From: Sesamum alatum
Taxonomy: Eukaryota > Streptophyta > Magnoliopsida > Lamiales > Pedaliaceae
Assembly (NCBI GenBank): GCA_034509735.1
Contig: JACGWO010000010.1
Span: 10,739,193-10,803,192 of the forward strand
DNA length: 64,000 bases
Direction: 5' to 3'
Positions 1 to 12,298 of this stretch are shown here, piece after piece. A program made the translations under genes and the position numbers. Position 1 is the first letter of the stretch. Each line of letters begins with the position of its first letter. The notes under the pieces are model-generated. The model was not told the origin of the DNA and did no database searches. It was given only the letters and a program-made list of their open reading frames with translations.

Positions 1-90
1 AATCAAATATGCAAAATAATTCATTTTCAGAATAATTGTGCAGAAAATCCAGAAATCCAATGCAGAAAATGTAGAAAAACAGCACAAAAT

Positions 91-275
91 GGCCCAGCGT
101 TTGCCAGCCGACCGCTCCGCGCAAGCGTGCGCGCGCGCGCGGGCCCGGTATCCCGGCCGCGCCCTTCCAGCACACACGCTGGCAAGCACGCCGGCCTAGC
201 TGCGCGCCCGTCAGCCAGTGACCTGCGGCAGGCGGCCGGCCAGCCAAACGCGTTTGCACCCGATTCGCTCGTCCG
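91..275 (-). repeat. GC-rich leader tract, copy 1 (element W)
   Basis: About 185 bases very rich in GC, CG and GCCGGC-like words, in DNA that is otherwise AT-rich. It occupies the same leader position as the tracts at 23390-23492, 46866-47045 and 57751-57972. The sense-strand downstream edge is a conserved T-rich segment. No protein is inferred. Confidence 0.8.
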
Positions 276-576
276 TTTTATCTCATATTTCCTTCGATCT
301 CCCCTTCTCTTTCTCAGCAAACAAATCTAACCATATCAATACAAACCCTGACAATCGATGAACATCGCAATTTTAAGCATCCAACAACTCTCACAAAAAT
401 TATGCATTGCCCTTAATTGCAATATCCATCACAATTCAAAACACAATGAACAATTAATCATACTCACATTTCACATATTCCATACAAGCAAAGTATACAT
501 CCTGCCTTATAAAAGCCATAAAATCAAGTAGAATCAGCCAAGGACAATAGATCATACTGCCCTTCTCTTAATTCGA

Positions 577-594
577 ACCGGGCTCTGATCACCA
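577..594 (-). promoter_or_regulatory. Primer-binding site (tRNA-Met type), degenerate
   Basis: Reads on the minus strand as GTGGTGATCAGAGCCCGG, close to the plant Copia consensus TGGTATCAGAGC complementary to initiator tRNA-Met. It sits immediately inside the LTR end, which fixes this LTR as the 5' LTR of a minus-strand element. Confidence 0.8.
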
Positions 595-597
595 CGT

Positions 598-1887
598 TGT
601 AAGGAACAAGCGGATCCGGCCTGGAAGCGCCGAGCGACCCGAAAGTGTCCGAGCGAATGTCGGAATTTAAAATAATTTAAAGCATAATCGGTAAAATGCC
701 CAAGGGCAGTACCCTTGGAATCTTCAACCGTGGTTTTTCGACCTGTAGTATGTATCAATTTAAAAACGTATATTACATAGAGCATAGATGAAAAGATAAA
801 CTACGAAAGCGTGAATGAACCGTTAACCTTTGTAGTTTTTACGTGTGCCGCTACTTGATTTGTTCCTCTCCGAAATGTCCATAAAAGTTCAAACGTATGA
901 ACTCTCCGAAGGTGATCCACACCACACCAGAAGAAACTCTCGTTTTCCTTGCCAAAAGAAACGAGTTTAGAAGGACTCGGTTTAAAGAAGATGAACAATA
1001 TAATTAGTGTTCTTCTTTAACTTACTTTGTTTCTTCCTTTGGTCCAAGATCAAATGAAGAACACTAGTATAAGGAGAGAGAAAGGCCGAAATTTAGAGGA
1101 GAAAAAGGTGATTTTCTTCTTCTTTTTCTAGAAAAGATTAATAATGAATCTCTTGCATAGGTGTATGTATATACTCATATATACATAATTAATATGATTA
1201 TTGGAATGTGTCTAGTTCATCCAAGGATGTCTAGATACATCCCAATCAATCACCGTAATTGTTCAATTCAAAAGCCTACCAACTTTTAAGTATGATCCAA
1301 TCATACCAAAAGGGAAGGGCTTGATTGGAGTGATTTGTCCTTTACCAAAAGAGACAAGTCAACTAACACCTAGCATCCAACATGACCGATTTTTGCTCCC
1401 TCCAAGGTCGGCAATTTTCAGCCATGCCTATTTAGGAAGAAGTCCAACTTTTTGCCTATTCCAAAAATAGGAATTAGTACATCTCTCGGGTCCAAAATTT
1501 CAACGGATCAGGTTTTACCGTAATCCAATTACGATGAACCCAAAATTAAATCTAATTCAATGTCCACTTAAGTAATTCCCGTTGATCTTTTAATCCAATT
1601 AAAAGATCCAACATCTCAACTTTCCATACTCTTAATCAGTTGATTCATGATAACCATCTAATGTGTGGCCCAACTGCATGAGTTGTTAATCGTGGTCTGT
1701 GGGCTTTGTTGCGGATATATGTAAAAACACCGTTTTAAATATGTAAAATGAGCATAACAAAGAATGTACTATTGGTGACGAATACTCATTTTATTCATCA
1801 CATAATATTACATTACATCAAGTAACTTCGTCAAATCAGGTTAAAAAACGCCAAACCTATTGGCTTTTTGGTCACCTATTCTTAACA
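598..1887 (-). mobile_element. Copia 5' LTR, internally deleted (element W)
   Basis: On the minus strand it starts TGTTAAGAATAGG at 1887, the family's standard 5' end with one extra A, and runs to the primer site. Much of it aligns by eye with the LTR at 12299-14522. The central part is missing: sequence equivalent to about 13330 joins directly to sequence equivalent to about 14270 near base 1635, a loss of roughly 0.9 kb. The missing part includes the conserved CCATGG...CCATGG block seen in the other LTRs. Length is therefore about 1.29 kb against about 2.2 kb for relatives. Confidence 0.8.
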
Positions 1888-2125
1888 CAAACCACCCCTG
1901 CCTTTTGAATTTACACATACACCCACTAGAATTGTAAGCATCATTTACACAAACCATCCTTATTCTTTTTAGAAAATTACACTTACACCCCTCAAAAGTA
2001 TCGACATTATTACAGAAACTACCCCTATTTTTTGGCTATCAAGGGTGGTTTCTTTAATTATGCAAAAGGCAGGGTGGTTTGTGTAATGGACTATAGGTCA
2101 GGGGGTGTAATGTAATTATCTCACT
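1888..2125. repeat. MITE-like inverted repeat
   Basis: Directly abuts the LTR. ACACAAACCACCCCTGCC near 1885 is matched in inverted orientation by GGCAGGGTGGTTTGTGT near 2066-2086. A second inverted pair, AATTACACTTACACCCC near 1975 and GGGGGTGTAATGTAATTA near 2101, lies further in and out. The arrangement suggests a small non-autonomous element, possibly with a damaged end. Exact borders and a target duplication were not found. Confidence 0.45.
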
Positions 2126-4235
2126 TTTTTATGCATTCTCTCTCTCTCTAATATTCTTCTATTAAAAATTTCATATAAATATGATATGTACATTAAATTT
2201 GAATTTAAAAATTAATAAATATTTTATTTTCAAATAATTTTTTAAAGAATTGCGCACACACGAGGGTGCATCACACATTCCTAGTACTATTAGTTAAAGG
2301 GAAGCGGTTAGAATGACTACTTTTGGTATATATTTTTAAAGTATGTTACTAAATTAACCTCATTTAAAGAAAAATTTATAATGAAACTCAACACGATGGT
2401 CACTATGAAGAAAACAACTTTTATAAATACGAATTCTTTACACTCCAACTCCGGACCGCTAGGGGTAGCATCATTTCACAAAACCAAAACACGGATGCAT
2501 GGCCATCGAAACCTTCCCAATAAAAAAAATCCCTTTATTTATTTCAATTATTCTGTCACGCAAATCAAACAGCACATATTACTAAAAATTAATAAAAAAA
2601 ATCATCATAGTAATAGAATATAAACAACAACTTGACTGCACACACACCCAAGATCAATGAAAGACCCTTTCCTCGTCCCCCACAAATGCACTAACAGAAT
2701 ACACGCTGAACAAGACACGACAATCACGATCTGCGCACCACCCATATATATAGAACAACATGAACAACATGAACGATCACGGACCTAACTGTCACATAAT
2801 TAATTTTAGCAACTTGTTAGATGTCCACACTACATGGACTGGAATTATCGTCATGATTTGATTGCAAAAATACAGACTGTCAAAGAAGTGTAAGCGGCCC
2901 AACAACCAAACCAGATAGATACTCGGTCGATATATATAAACAATACTCCATTTTTTTTTCCATTAGTCTGACATTTTAAAGGTGCACCTTAAAGAACATA
3001 AGTATACCCACAATAAACCAACATTTCATCCACGAGCATTACGTCATTGAAAACGCACCATCTTATTTAGGAATTTATAGAACATTATGAAGAATAAAAA
3101 AACACAATGTTACCTTAAAAATGAATACCCCTCATCATACGAAAAACAAAAACGGAAAGCCTCAACACACCTTGCCACACCGGCCACACAACGTGAAGCA
3201 CTCCATGAATCAACACCCAATACAACAAATGTGCGATTGCTCATGACATCTATTTTTATTTTTAGGATGTGCTTTCGATGTGTACTAGAACAAGTTGATG
3301 AAAAACCCGTAGGTTGTGCGGTGCTACAAATGAGGATTGCTTCATTCGGACGCGTTATTCCCAAATGGAGAAAAGCAAAAACCAGCCCACCGAACATTGA
3401 ATTTAAATAATGAAAATACTACTATTGATATCACATTTTGGCAGTTATTACACAATTAAGCTCCATACACCAAAGATACAAACATCCAACACTAACATAA
3501 GGAACATCGATTTATTAAAAATGACAATTAATACTCTTGAACACTGTCGTTGAAAGAAAATTCATGTTCATTCATGTGGATGTTTAATGTAATGATCTAC
3601 AATTCCTGACAACTCACTGCTCCATAAATATAGTGCTTGATCTGCATTATTTTAGACAACACTTCCTGATGCCTTTGTTTATTATCATAATGTTCACTGC
3701 ATCAATGTACACTTTGTTGCCTTCAAATGCAATGCCCTCATGTTCATTGCTACAGTTGAAAAAGGGTGGACTTACTCGAGGAAAAATTAACATGTAATTG
3801 AGACACCGTTGTCTTATTTACATATTAGGTTGATGTATTGTAAATGTGGTTGATGTCCCAGCATCAAACTCTTTGATCACTCTGTATGCTGGTCAAGTAC
3901 TACACTTAAGAATAACGAAGCAACAAATTACATAATACTTATTTATTATTATTAAGAAAAACACAAGAAAGCATCAAAATAAAAATGAACAATGAAAAAA
4001 ACCCTCTACAATCAACAACGCAGGCACGAAAACCAAAACCCATCAACAAACCAACAACGTCCAACACAACACATCTACTTGCCACACTCGAAATTTTCAC
4101 AACCATGGAGCTCACAACGACAAAACAAACATAACCTAAAAACTTCTATAAATACATACACCACAATTAACACACTTAAACAACATACTACGAAAATAAT
4201 ACATCAAACAAATTTGACAATGATCTCCCATGGCA
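2126..4235. other. No gene recognised; AT-rich intergenic or decayed DNA
   Basis: Two overlapping open frames of about 100 residues on opposite strands at 3087-3410 have no recognisable motif. I also see no LTR ends or clear inverted repeats. The segment appears to be old non-coding or decayed repeat DNA. Confidence 0.5.
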
Positions 4236-4239
4236 GCTC

Positions 4240-4345
4240 AGTATTGGGTCTGGCTATGCAAAGATGTCTTGGATGCATGTATGTCTCCTTAAGAACAAGG
4301 AGGACTAGGTATTCAAAAAGATGTCTGCTGGAGTCATAATCAGCC
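4240..4345 (+). pseudogene. LINE reverse-transcriptase C-terminal scrap
   Basis: With one frameshift the translation gives AKMSWMHVCLLK followed by EQGGLGIQKDVCW. This matches the plant LINE signature of an Ala/Lys-rich lead, W, VC-PK, then EGGLGI. Nothing upstream or downstream extends the domain convincingly. It is a short relic, called only from this motif; chance similarity is possible. Confidence 0.4.
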
Positions 4346-6179
4346 TCTTATGAGCGATAAAGCAGTCTCCGTACAGTTATCAATCAAAATAGGCAGATCA
4401 ATTTTGAGGGCCCTGCGATTCCTGCAGGTCCAGACATAAGAAGTGTTCAGTATGGACTGCCAACAGGAGGGAGAGGTTGTTTTCGGAGCTGGAGGAAATT
4501 GCTTAATTGAAAACTCACCTACTGTAAGTTGTACTACATAGTTTGGGACTAGGACAACTTCTTGTTATGCAGATCCTCAGCATTCTGCAGGGTGCTTATT
4601 CATCAATACCCAGAGCACCTTTTTTGACAGGCATCCATTTGATGCTACTATTCCAACAAAAAGTTGGGAGACCGAGTCAGATGGGCTAGCCAAGAAAGGA
4701 TGAGCAGTGGCAAGCTCCTTGATTAGAGATATTGGCAGTTATCTAACTGTGGGCGGTGGGGGAACAAGAGTGAAGCTAATACACGTGGCGAACAAAAAGG
4801 TTAACAACCTAAAAGGCGTGCGGGGGTGAAGGGCTGAGGTCGCCACTGGCATGAGAAAGATCTATGTCTATCGGAGTGAGTTAAAGTGAGATCAGTATGA
4901 TTGGTGTGAGCATCGGGCAACACAAATGGCTAGTAGCCGAGTAGCAGCGGAAGACGACAGATCAGCTGGGTGCGACAAATTGTGCTTGAAGTAAGTCTTT
5001 TCCCCTCTTTTTGTTTCTTCTAATTTTTTGCACAAGAGAGAGAAGGGTGATTATGTAAGCTTGACCTAGCCATTGAAGCTCGAAAACCAATTTATGAGAA
5101 AAAGAAAATAGGTTGTAAATGAAGAACAGGTGAGTGGACGTATTGAGTTGAGTTGAGTTGACTCACCAATTGTAGAGGAGGGAAAGTTGGGAGATCGAGT
5201 CAAGTCGAGGTTGACCAACGGTGTTGAAGGGCAATAAACAGACAACCAAGAGCGGTGGAGGCGCACAACGGTGGAGGACGGTTTATGGTGCAGTCAGCAC
5301 GACAACTCCTAGATTTGGGGACGAAGAGGAGAGATAATTGTGCGGTGCATGGCAACGCCAATGGTGGCGAGAGCAACGCAAAAGACGAAAGTGGTACAAC
5401 AACAATAGCGAACGAAAATGGTGGGGACTAGTGGCTGTGAAAGCAGCAATGGCGAACGACAGCGGTGGCCCGTGCAGCAGCGGCGACGGCTCTCGACGGA
5501 GCGGATGTGGTGCTTGAGGTGGGTTCTTTCTTTTTTTTCTTGAGTTGCTGCAAAGGTGAGACTGAGAAGAGTGAGCTGTAATTTTGACCTAAAGTGTGTT
5601 TGATTTTCAATTTTTATTTTTGATTTTTATTTTTATCTTTTTTGTTTTTTGTTTTTGTTTATATATATATATATATAAACATGAATACACCTAATTATGT
5701 GGGGTTGTGTATTTTTTAGAAAGAATGATTGATTTGTGTTAATCATTAGACGTGGGCATGTCTAATGAAAAATACAAATATGTACTTTTTAGCTTATTTA
5801 AACAGATTTTAGATAGGGTGTTAGGTGTGGCATGCCTAGTGGAAGTTACAAATCAGTATTAGCATTGCATTTTGGACAGATTGTGTGCGATGTTATGCGT
5901 GGGCACGCCTAGTAAATTGCTCTAGCGAATGATTTGGACTTGATATTAGAAGTGGGCATGCTTAGCACAGAGTGTGAATGTTCTTTGGATCTTTGTGTTT
6001 AACTTGCACAAACCAAATGTTAAAACACGATTCACAACACCAAGTGAATTAAACAAAATAAGAGAACATGGTAGAGAATTCATGAGTTTGCCTCCCATGT
6101 AGCACTTTTGTTTAACATCTTTGGCTAAACATTGTTGTCCCTCAACTTGCATAAGTTGGACACTATAAATCCACTTCTT
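4346..6179. other. No gene recognised; non-coding stretch with a spaced motif array
   Basis: Contains purine-rich and G-rich low-complexity sequence (about 4740-5520), T-rich tracts and a short AT dinucleotide run near 5660. It also holds the spaced repeats annotated separately at 5749-5966. Short open frames on both strands have no recognisable domains. Confidence 0.5.
5749..5966 (+). repeat. Four spaced imperfect copies of a GTGGGCATGCCTAGT motif
   Basis: Near 5749, 5820, 5893 and 5947 the sequence repeats TTAG(n)GTGGGCATGCCTAGT with a few changes each. Two copies are followed by a similar GAAAAATACAAA or GGAAGTTACAAA tail. The first copies are about 70 bp apart. The core GGCATGCC is palindromic. 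This looks like a decayed short tandem array; function unknown. Confidence 0.5.
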
Positions 6180-6915
6180 CCACATAGTGCAACCAGTGAT
6201 GTGGTGGATCCAGGAGAACCTGGAGATCCAATTAAAGAATTCCTCATCGAACTTATTTCATCATGAAAAGTGCACCTTCTTAAGTAGATTTTCATATCTA
6301 ATGTCAAATTATTGAGTGTTGGCTGCAATGATGAATGAGATTGCATGCATCAACAAGAGTTTTATTGGCCAAAGCACCTCCACTTACTGCATCGATCAGA
6401 TTTCCTATCCATCCCAAAATAATCTCTCTCATAGAAATATTGGATCAACAAGTGCTCGAGAATTCGGTGTTGGGGGGAACTCTCAACTAATTGTTTAAAC
6501 CTTTTCCAATACTAAAAAAGACTCCTTGAAAAATAGTCTTATTTCACAAATTTCCTGACGGAATAGTTGTGCTCGTGAGGTGGGAAAATATTTTTCAAAA
6601 AATTGCTTTTTGAGCTCGTCCAACTAGTGATGGATCTAAAATGTAGGAAATAAAGTCAATCTTTTGCTTTGTTGGCTAGGGTAAACAGGAAGGCTTGCAA
6701 TTTGACTTGCTCTTCGGTGACCCCTTAGGGTCACATCCCCGAACATACTATATGATACGCCTGTGAGATGTTTGTGTGGATCCTCAGCTGCAGGACCACA
6801 AAAAGTGGGGAGTAAATGAATAAGACCATATGAGCTCAAAAATCGACATTCAAAGTGATAAAGCAGATTCCATCAATATTCTTGTTGAGGAACTCTAATC
6901 GCGGCATAGAGTAGA
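6180..6915 (-). pseudogene. Ty3/gypsy gag relic
   Basis: Read right to left, three-frame translation gives SYGLIHLLPTFCGPAAEDPH, then EEQVKLQAFLFTLANKAKD, then a segment ending YWKRFKQLVESSP, and finally MDRKSDRCS. These match in order the plant gypsy (Athila/Tat-like) gag pattern of LLPTFHG...EDPHKHL, FPFSL-AKDWL, YWERFKQL and MDR--ID. Several frameshifts and stops interrupt it, and one expected W is a stop codon. No LTRs for it are visible. In its family gag forms the capsid of the retroelement particle; here it is dead. Confidence 0.65.
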
Positions 6916-6925
6916 AATAAAGTCC

Positions 6926-8196
6926 ATGGAGTCGATGCTTCTTCCTTCCAACCTTACTGCAGATACACAGTCACCAAATCCTTTTGACCGGCGGCGCACC
7001 TTCCTTGCTACGCTGGCCGGAGATTAGCCTTCGCGGCGCAGTGGAACCCTATCTCCCCGAAGCGGGGAAGAAACTCTTCTTTGATGTGGATGATTGCTAT
7101 GGTAACCCGTGAACTTATCATGGGGGCCAAGCAATTTATTGTTGGAGGAAACAGAGAAATTTTCTGAGCATATTTGTTTTGCCCTAGTAGCAAATTCTCG
7201 CATGACTTCCCTAACATGTAGACGATTCGCGCTCACTTTGCAAAGTTAGGCCTGCGGGGCGCGTACTCTATCGGAGTGATTAATTTCAAGCACATCTTTA
7301 TTACTTTGCACAAGGAGGAGGACCTTTCCAGGTTGTGGTTGAAACAAATAATCTTTATCGAGGATTTCCCATGCGAGTCTTCAAGTGTGTCTCAGGATTT
7401 TAATCCAAAGATAGAATATTCAGTCATTCCAATATGAATACGTCTCCCTAAGCTTTCCGTACATCTCTTTCAAAAGAAGGTGATTTTTGGCATTGCAAGT
7501 CTGATCGGCACTCTACTGAAACTAGACAAAGCAACAGGGATGGTCTTCAATCGAGTGTGCTAGAGTATATGTTGAGATAGATTTTGCAAAAACTCCGCCC
7601 ATCGTCGATCTGGATTAGGATTGAGGAACGTTATATGCTCAGTCTTTCCTGTATGAAAAAGTGCCCAAATATTGCTCCTAGTGCCCCTCTTGGGCCATGG
7701 TGAGGAGGATTTCAGGGAGGGAAAGCAGAGAGAGAAAATGCTATTGAGGTCGAGCCACTACCCTCGGACTTACGCCATATCCTTAAGAGGCATAAGGGAA
7801 ATGAGGTTGTGCAAGAAGTAGCAAACGATAATGCTCGTCCTGACGCACAGCGGGCACCTAATCCGGGACGTGGACAGTGAGGCCTCTAAAATACTCACAT
7901 CAACTACAACAGACACGCATGAGGCGTTAGGGAACAAACAGGAGATAAGGAAGAAGAAGGGGTTGAGGGATTTGATAGCATGCCAAGCCTGGAGACAATT
8001 GGGGAAAACGGGGGAGAGATCAGTGGAAAGACACGTAGAGGCCGATGTGGGGGGAGACCAGCAGGGTATTGCTACCTCGGACCAGGCCGCTGACAATCCT
8101 ATCCGAATAATTAGTATCTTTGAACTGAGGAACTCTGAGGAAGATACCTTATCTGCAAAAGGCCATCCTGCTCCACCGAAGGAACGCGAATTCTAA
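6926..8196 (+). pseudogene. LINE ORF1 (DUF4283 type), frameshifted
   Basis: The ATG at 6926 opens MESMLLPSNLTADT. Around 7180-7240 there is FALVANSRMTSL, followed after a frameshift by LGLRGAYSIGVINFKHIF. Next come EEDLSRLWLKQI, IRLPKLSVHLFQKKVIFGIA and SLIGTLLKLDKATG. Near 7650, YEKVPKYCS with an interrupting stop marks the zinc-knuckle region. This order is that of the DUF4283 nucleic-acid-binding domain of plant LINE ORF1 proteins. The last open stretch (about 7831-8196) is charged and unrecognised. At least two frameshifts and several stops make it non-functional. No ORF2 follows; LTR Z begins 35 bp downstream. Confidence 0.65.
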
Positions 8197-8231
8197 TGAA
8201 CAACTACCCCCGGAGTTTATTGGATTCTGAT

Positions 8232-8655
8232 TGTTAGTGTAGGTGATCAGAAATCCAATTAGTTAGTGGTTTTGTAGTCTACTGTTAATCAACTTATTCG
8301 ATGTAATGTTAAATATCATGAATATAGTTTATTCTCTGGCCATCTTTTGTTGTTGTTATAGTTTATATTATTACTGAATTTTACGGAAAAGCCCATAGAC
8401 CAGTTAAACCAATGAAGTTGGGTCGCACATTTGATGGCAACTATGAATCAACTTTCGATGGTTATATAGAGACTTGCACTAAGTGATGCATTCATATGAC
8501 GAGTGTCGAGTTTCACCGATGATAGATGCATGACGTCTATGCACTTTAGTAGGTGCTTGACAAATGGGTAAGTTCACTGTATTGACTCACAGGAGTTGTC
8601 ATATGGAAGCCTTTGTGGCTTGATCAATATGAGTGGAACTCCTTAATGGCAATAG
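8232..8655 (+). mobile_element. LTR Z, first segment (5' end of a divergent Copia LTR)
   Basis: Begins TGTTAGTGTAGGTGATCAGAAATCCAATT, trimmed here to its start TGTTAGTGTAGGTGATCAGA, like the other LTRs of the family. The stretch with GAGACTTGCACTAAG and the later CATATGGAAGCCTTTG follow the same order as in the LTR at 55292. No polypurine tract precedes it. It is interrupted by the hAT element and resumes at about 12241. Confidence 0.7.
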
Positions 8656-11600
8656 CAAGGAAGTTAGGCCTCCCACCCAGTGTAGCCAATTGCGCACAAA
8701 GGCACGCGTTATGGCAAGAGGTGCGAAAGGCGCAACCCTCTCACCATAAGTGATGCTAAGGCGCGGGCTTTTGCCCAGGCGCTGCCATGGCACGTGCCTG
8801 GGCGCCATTCATGTAAGCCAAGCCTTTTTAGGCTTGGGCCCACGAAAAAAAAAAAATAGGGAGTCCAAGTTGGACTCTCTAATAGAGTCCCTAAGAATTA
8901 TAAAAGCCCTTCTTCGATTGTTACTACTGCATGCATGAGAAAACACGTTTGTGTCTTCTCTTCTCTGTGAACCACTGCTTCTTCTCTTCTCTGTTGGTCG
9001 CAACTTCTTCTCTTCTCTAAGAGTTGCTGCCGCTGTTGCTTTTCACTGTTGGTAAATGGGTAAGTGATGGTTCTTTTCTCTCTTTCTTTGTTCTTCTTTT
9101 CTTACTTTTGTCTTATCTTTCTTTACTGTAAGTATTGTAAATATTGCTTTAAAATTGTAAGTACTTGGTATGATTACTTTAAAGTTTACATAATATATTT
9201 TAGATTAATATTTTTTTTTCAGATTAAAGTACTGAAAATTGAAAATAGATTTTTCAAAGTATTGTAATTTGTAAATACTGCTTCAAATTGTAAAGGATTG
9301 GAAATATTCTTTGCTTCTGGAAATATTTTTCAATTACTTTAAATGTTGCTTTTGAAATTTGGTTCGCTAATTTTTAATTTCTGAAATTTGCTTCGTTTCT
9401 GTTTTAGTAGTGATTTCTATCTTTTCTATTTTCTCCACAGAATTACATTTAAATTTCTGTATTCTGTTTTCTCTTATGACTGTACTATGCCTGCTTGGTT
9501 TGTACTCTTTAGGTTTTGTGAGCAAGAAAGCTTTCCAACAGTTTGGGATTCAGTTTCATATTAATTCTGGGAAAGTATTTGTTGAAATTTGCTTCTTTAC
9601 ATATTTTTTCATGTTAATATTATGAAATTTTCTTCTTTACATATTTTTTTCCAGATCAATTAAGAATGTAATTATGAGTAAATTTGGCTCAACTTAATCT
9701 GTTGTACAGAGAATGCAACAAAAGAAGCCGAAACAAATGGGTCCTATTGATTTGTACTTCATGTAAGATGCTGATGAGGTAGTGAAGCAAAAGAAAAATA
9801 AAGATGGTAAAAAATTATTTGATGAGAATAGGAAGAAAATGAGAGAGTATTTAGTAGCTTGGTGGATGTATGATATGGGCATCCCATTCAACACTATAAG
9901 AGCTTATAGTTTTGGACCATTAGTTGAAGTCTTTTGCCAGTTATGGCCCTGGCATGAAACCCCTAGTTATCATGAGGTTAGGGTTACGTATTTGAAAAAG
10001 GAATTGGAGCATACTCGTACAATTTTGAGAGAGCATGGTAAAATTAAGGCTACACATGGTTGCTCATTGATGGCAGATGGTTGGTCTGATAGAAAGCGAA
10101 GGAGGCTCATCAATTTTCTAGTGAATGTCCCAAAAGGAACAAAATTCATAGAATTTGTGGATGGATCATCATATGCTCACACAGGTCAGAAAATATTTGA
10201 GTTGCTGGATAAGTATGTGCAACTTGTTGGAGAGAAAGATGTGATCCAAGTAGTCACAAATAGTGCAAGTGCAAATTTTTAGCTGGTGAGAGTTCTTTTT
10301 TAAAATTAATTTATAGTCATAGTATCTTTTACATATTATTTATTTTATTATTTTTAATTTTTTATTTATTATTTCCATGACCAGGATCATTTTTTGGAGG
10401 CAAAATACCTACATCTATACTGGTCACCTCGTGCAGCTTATTGTATAGATCTAATGTACATCTTCAAAACTTCCTAATTTTAAGAAGACATATGAGCTGG
10501 GGATGATGGTTAATGCCTATATATATAATAGACCGCCTTCTTAGACGTCATAAGAGATTTTACTAAGAATAAAAAGATGGTTAGACCAGCAAAAACTCAC
10601 TTTGTAACTACATCTTTGACTTTGAAGCGATTCCATGTTCAAAAGGTGAACTTGAAGAAGATGTTTACATCTAAAAAGTGGACTAAGAGTAGGTATGAAA
10701 AAGAATCACAAGGAAAACTTGTAGCAAGTATTATTTTGATGCCTTCTTTTTATAATTATGTGTGTTACATTATTAAAGTTGTCGGTCCACTAGTGAAAGT
10801 GCTTCGATTGGTAGATGGTGAGAAAAAAAAAACCAACAATGGGTTATATTTATGAAGCCATGGATAGAGCCAAAGAAGCTATTGCTACCTCATTTTCCAA
10901 CAATGAAGAGAAGTACAAAGATGTATTTGAGATAATTGACAAGACGGGGATATTCAACTCCATAGGCCATTACATGCGGCTGATTATTTCTTGAACCCAA
11001 AGTTCTTCTATACAAATCCTAATATAGAAAAGGATGAGGAGGTTATGCAGGGTTTATATGGTTGCATATCGAAGTTGGCTCCAGGTATTGACTTGCAAGA
11101 TAAGATTATTGATGAGTTTTCAAAGTACAAAAAAGGCATAAGAATTTTTTGGGACTCCTTTTGCAATCATACATAGGGGTACAAAAGCACCAGGTAAAAA
11201 AATTATTTTCCAAAACAAATATGTTAGTATACTTAAATATACTCATTTTTTCTTAACATTTGGAATTTAAGTTTTTTAATATTTTTTAATTTTTGTAATT
11301 ACTAGCTGAATGGTCGGGCTTCCTTTGGATCATCAACACGGAATTTGCAAAACTTTTGCTATCAAAGTTCTAAGCCTTACCTGTAGTTCATCTTGTTGTG
11401 AGCAAAATTGAAGTATTTTTGACCATGCAAGTGATTCGTATTTAAGTATACACTATACTTTTATTAAATTTACTAATTACTAATTTAACTTTATATAGCT
11501 TCATTATAAAAAAAGAAATTGATTGGAGCAAAAATGTTTGAATGATTTAGTTTTATCAAGTATAACAGAGCATTGAAGCGGAGATATGATGCACGTGATA

Positions 11601-12240
11601 CGATAGATCCCATTCTCTTGCATGAAATAGATGAGAGTAATGAGTGGTTGTTAGGGAGATTGACTCTTGATGATAGTGATGAAGAGAATGTGAATGCATT
11701 TGAGGATGATGATTTGACATGGGGTGATGTTGCACAAGCTACCAGGGTTGACGTAGATGCTTATAATTTTCGATCGCGACCTTCACAAGAATCAAAGGGG
11801 CAAATCAAAGGCATCTTCGTCATAAACAACCAACAAAGCAGCTGCATCATATACACTGGACACCATCATAATATAGATGAAGAAGAACACTTTGATGATA
11901 CTGATGAAGAGGAGATTGATTATAGATCTGATGATCATGAAGATGATAGAAAGGGAAGTGAATGTAATCTAGTAGAATCAGATAATTAGATTTTAGGTTT
12001 ATTTGTTTTTTGATAAAACTATTTAGGATTTATTTGAGATTTTGGGCATCTTTTTACTCTTTCAAGGCTTTAACATTTGTTGTTTTTAATTGTACAAAGT
12101 TTTTCTTTTTAAGTTGAGTATGTTATTTAATCTTTATGTTTAACTTCTGTACCATTGTTTCATTGAAAGGAGCGCACCACGCCGTGCGCCATGCCCTATG
12201 GCTCAGGAGCCCATGGCGACATTGTGCGTCGTGTGCCACT
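8656..12240 (+). mobile_element. hAT element 1 inserted in LTR Z (borders approximate)
   Basis: LTR Z is contiguous in content up to about 8650 and again from about 12241, so the intervening 3.6 kb is an insertion. It carries a decayed hAT transposase. Both ends are rich in GCGC/GGCGC words. A CAGTG near 8679 and CACTG ending near 12241 could be the termini, but no 8-bp duplication fits these borders. The ends are therefore inferred from LTR continuity. Confidence 0.6.
9710..11990 (+). pseudogene. hAT transposase (DUF659 plus C-terminal dimerisation region), decayed
   Basis: The first exon region (9710-10282) reads KQMGPIDLYF, PFNTIRAYSFGP, SYHEVRVTYLKKELEH, SLMADGWSDRK and INFLVNVPKG. This is the plant hAT DUF659 pattern, including the catalytic-region DGW-D. 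It continues at 10385 with EAKYLHLYWSPRAAYCIDLM, where the usual CAAHC is RAAYC. Then come VRPAKTHFVTTSLTL (10580), MGYIYEAMDRAKEA (10840), LNPKFFYTNP (10990) and, at 11560, YNRALKRRYDARDTIDPI followed by an acidic tail. AT-rich gaps at about 10285-10385 and 11180-11560 may be introns or decayed exon. Multiple stops are present; the hATC motif core is poorly preserved. In life such a protein cuts and pastes the element. Confidence 0.85.
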
Positions 12241-12298
12241 GACTACTATGCTCCTACTTGAGGAACCACAGTAGCCTTGTGTATGGGGTGGTTGTATC
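12241..12298 (+). mobile_element. LTR Z, second segment
   Basis: Contains CTACTTGAGGAACCACAGTAG and a GGTTGTATC end, trimmed here; it matches the LTR sequence around 55800-55855 (ACTTGAGGAATCATG...GGCTGTATC). The last five bases, GTATC (12294-12298), are repeated at 27869-27873 and form the target duplication of Copia element X. Confidence 0.7.

Larger units (their letters stand above)
1..597 (-). mobile_element. Untranslated leader of a Copia element truncated by the window edge (element W)
   Basis: This stretch lies downstream (in the sense of the minus strand) of a primer-binding site and a 5' LTR, so it is the leader between LTR and gag. It resembles the leaders of the copies at 23.4, 46.9 and 57.8 kb: a GC-rich tract followed by a T-rich flank containing a TTTTGTGC-type word. 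No gag start is present; the body lies left of base 1. Predicted reading frames across the GC tract are not considered genes. Identification rests on comparison with the other leaders in this window. Confidence 0.75.

Noticed and set aside
3087..3410. Overlapping ~100-residue frames on both strands
   Set aside because: No recognisable domain, no start context or neighbours to support a gene, and the two strands mirror each other.
8656..12240. CAGTG...CACTG as exact ends of hAT element 1
   Set aside because: The flanking eight bases do not match, so these were not accepted as termini; borders are given as approximate from LTR Z continuity.
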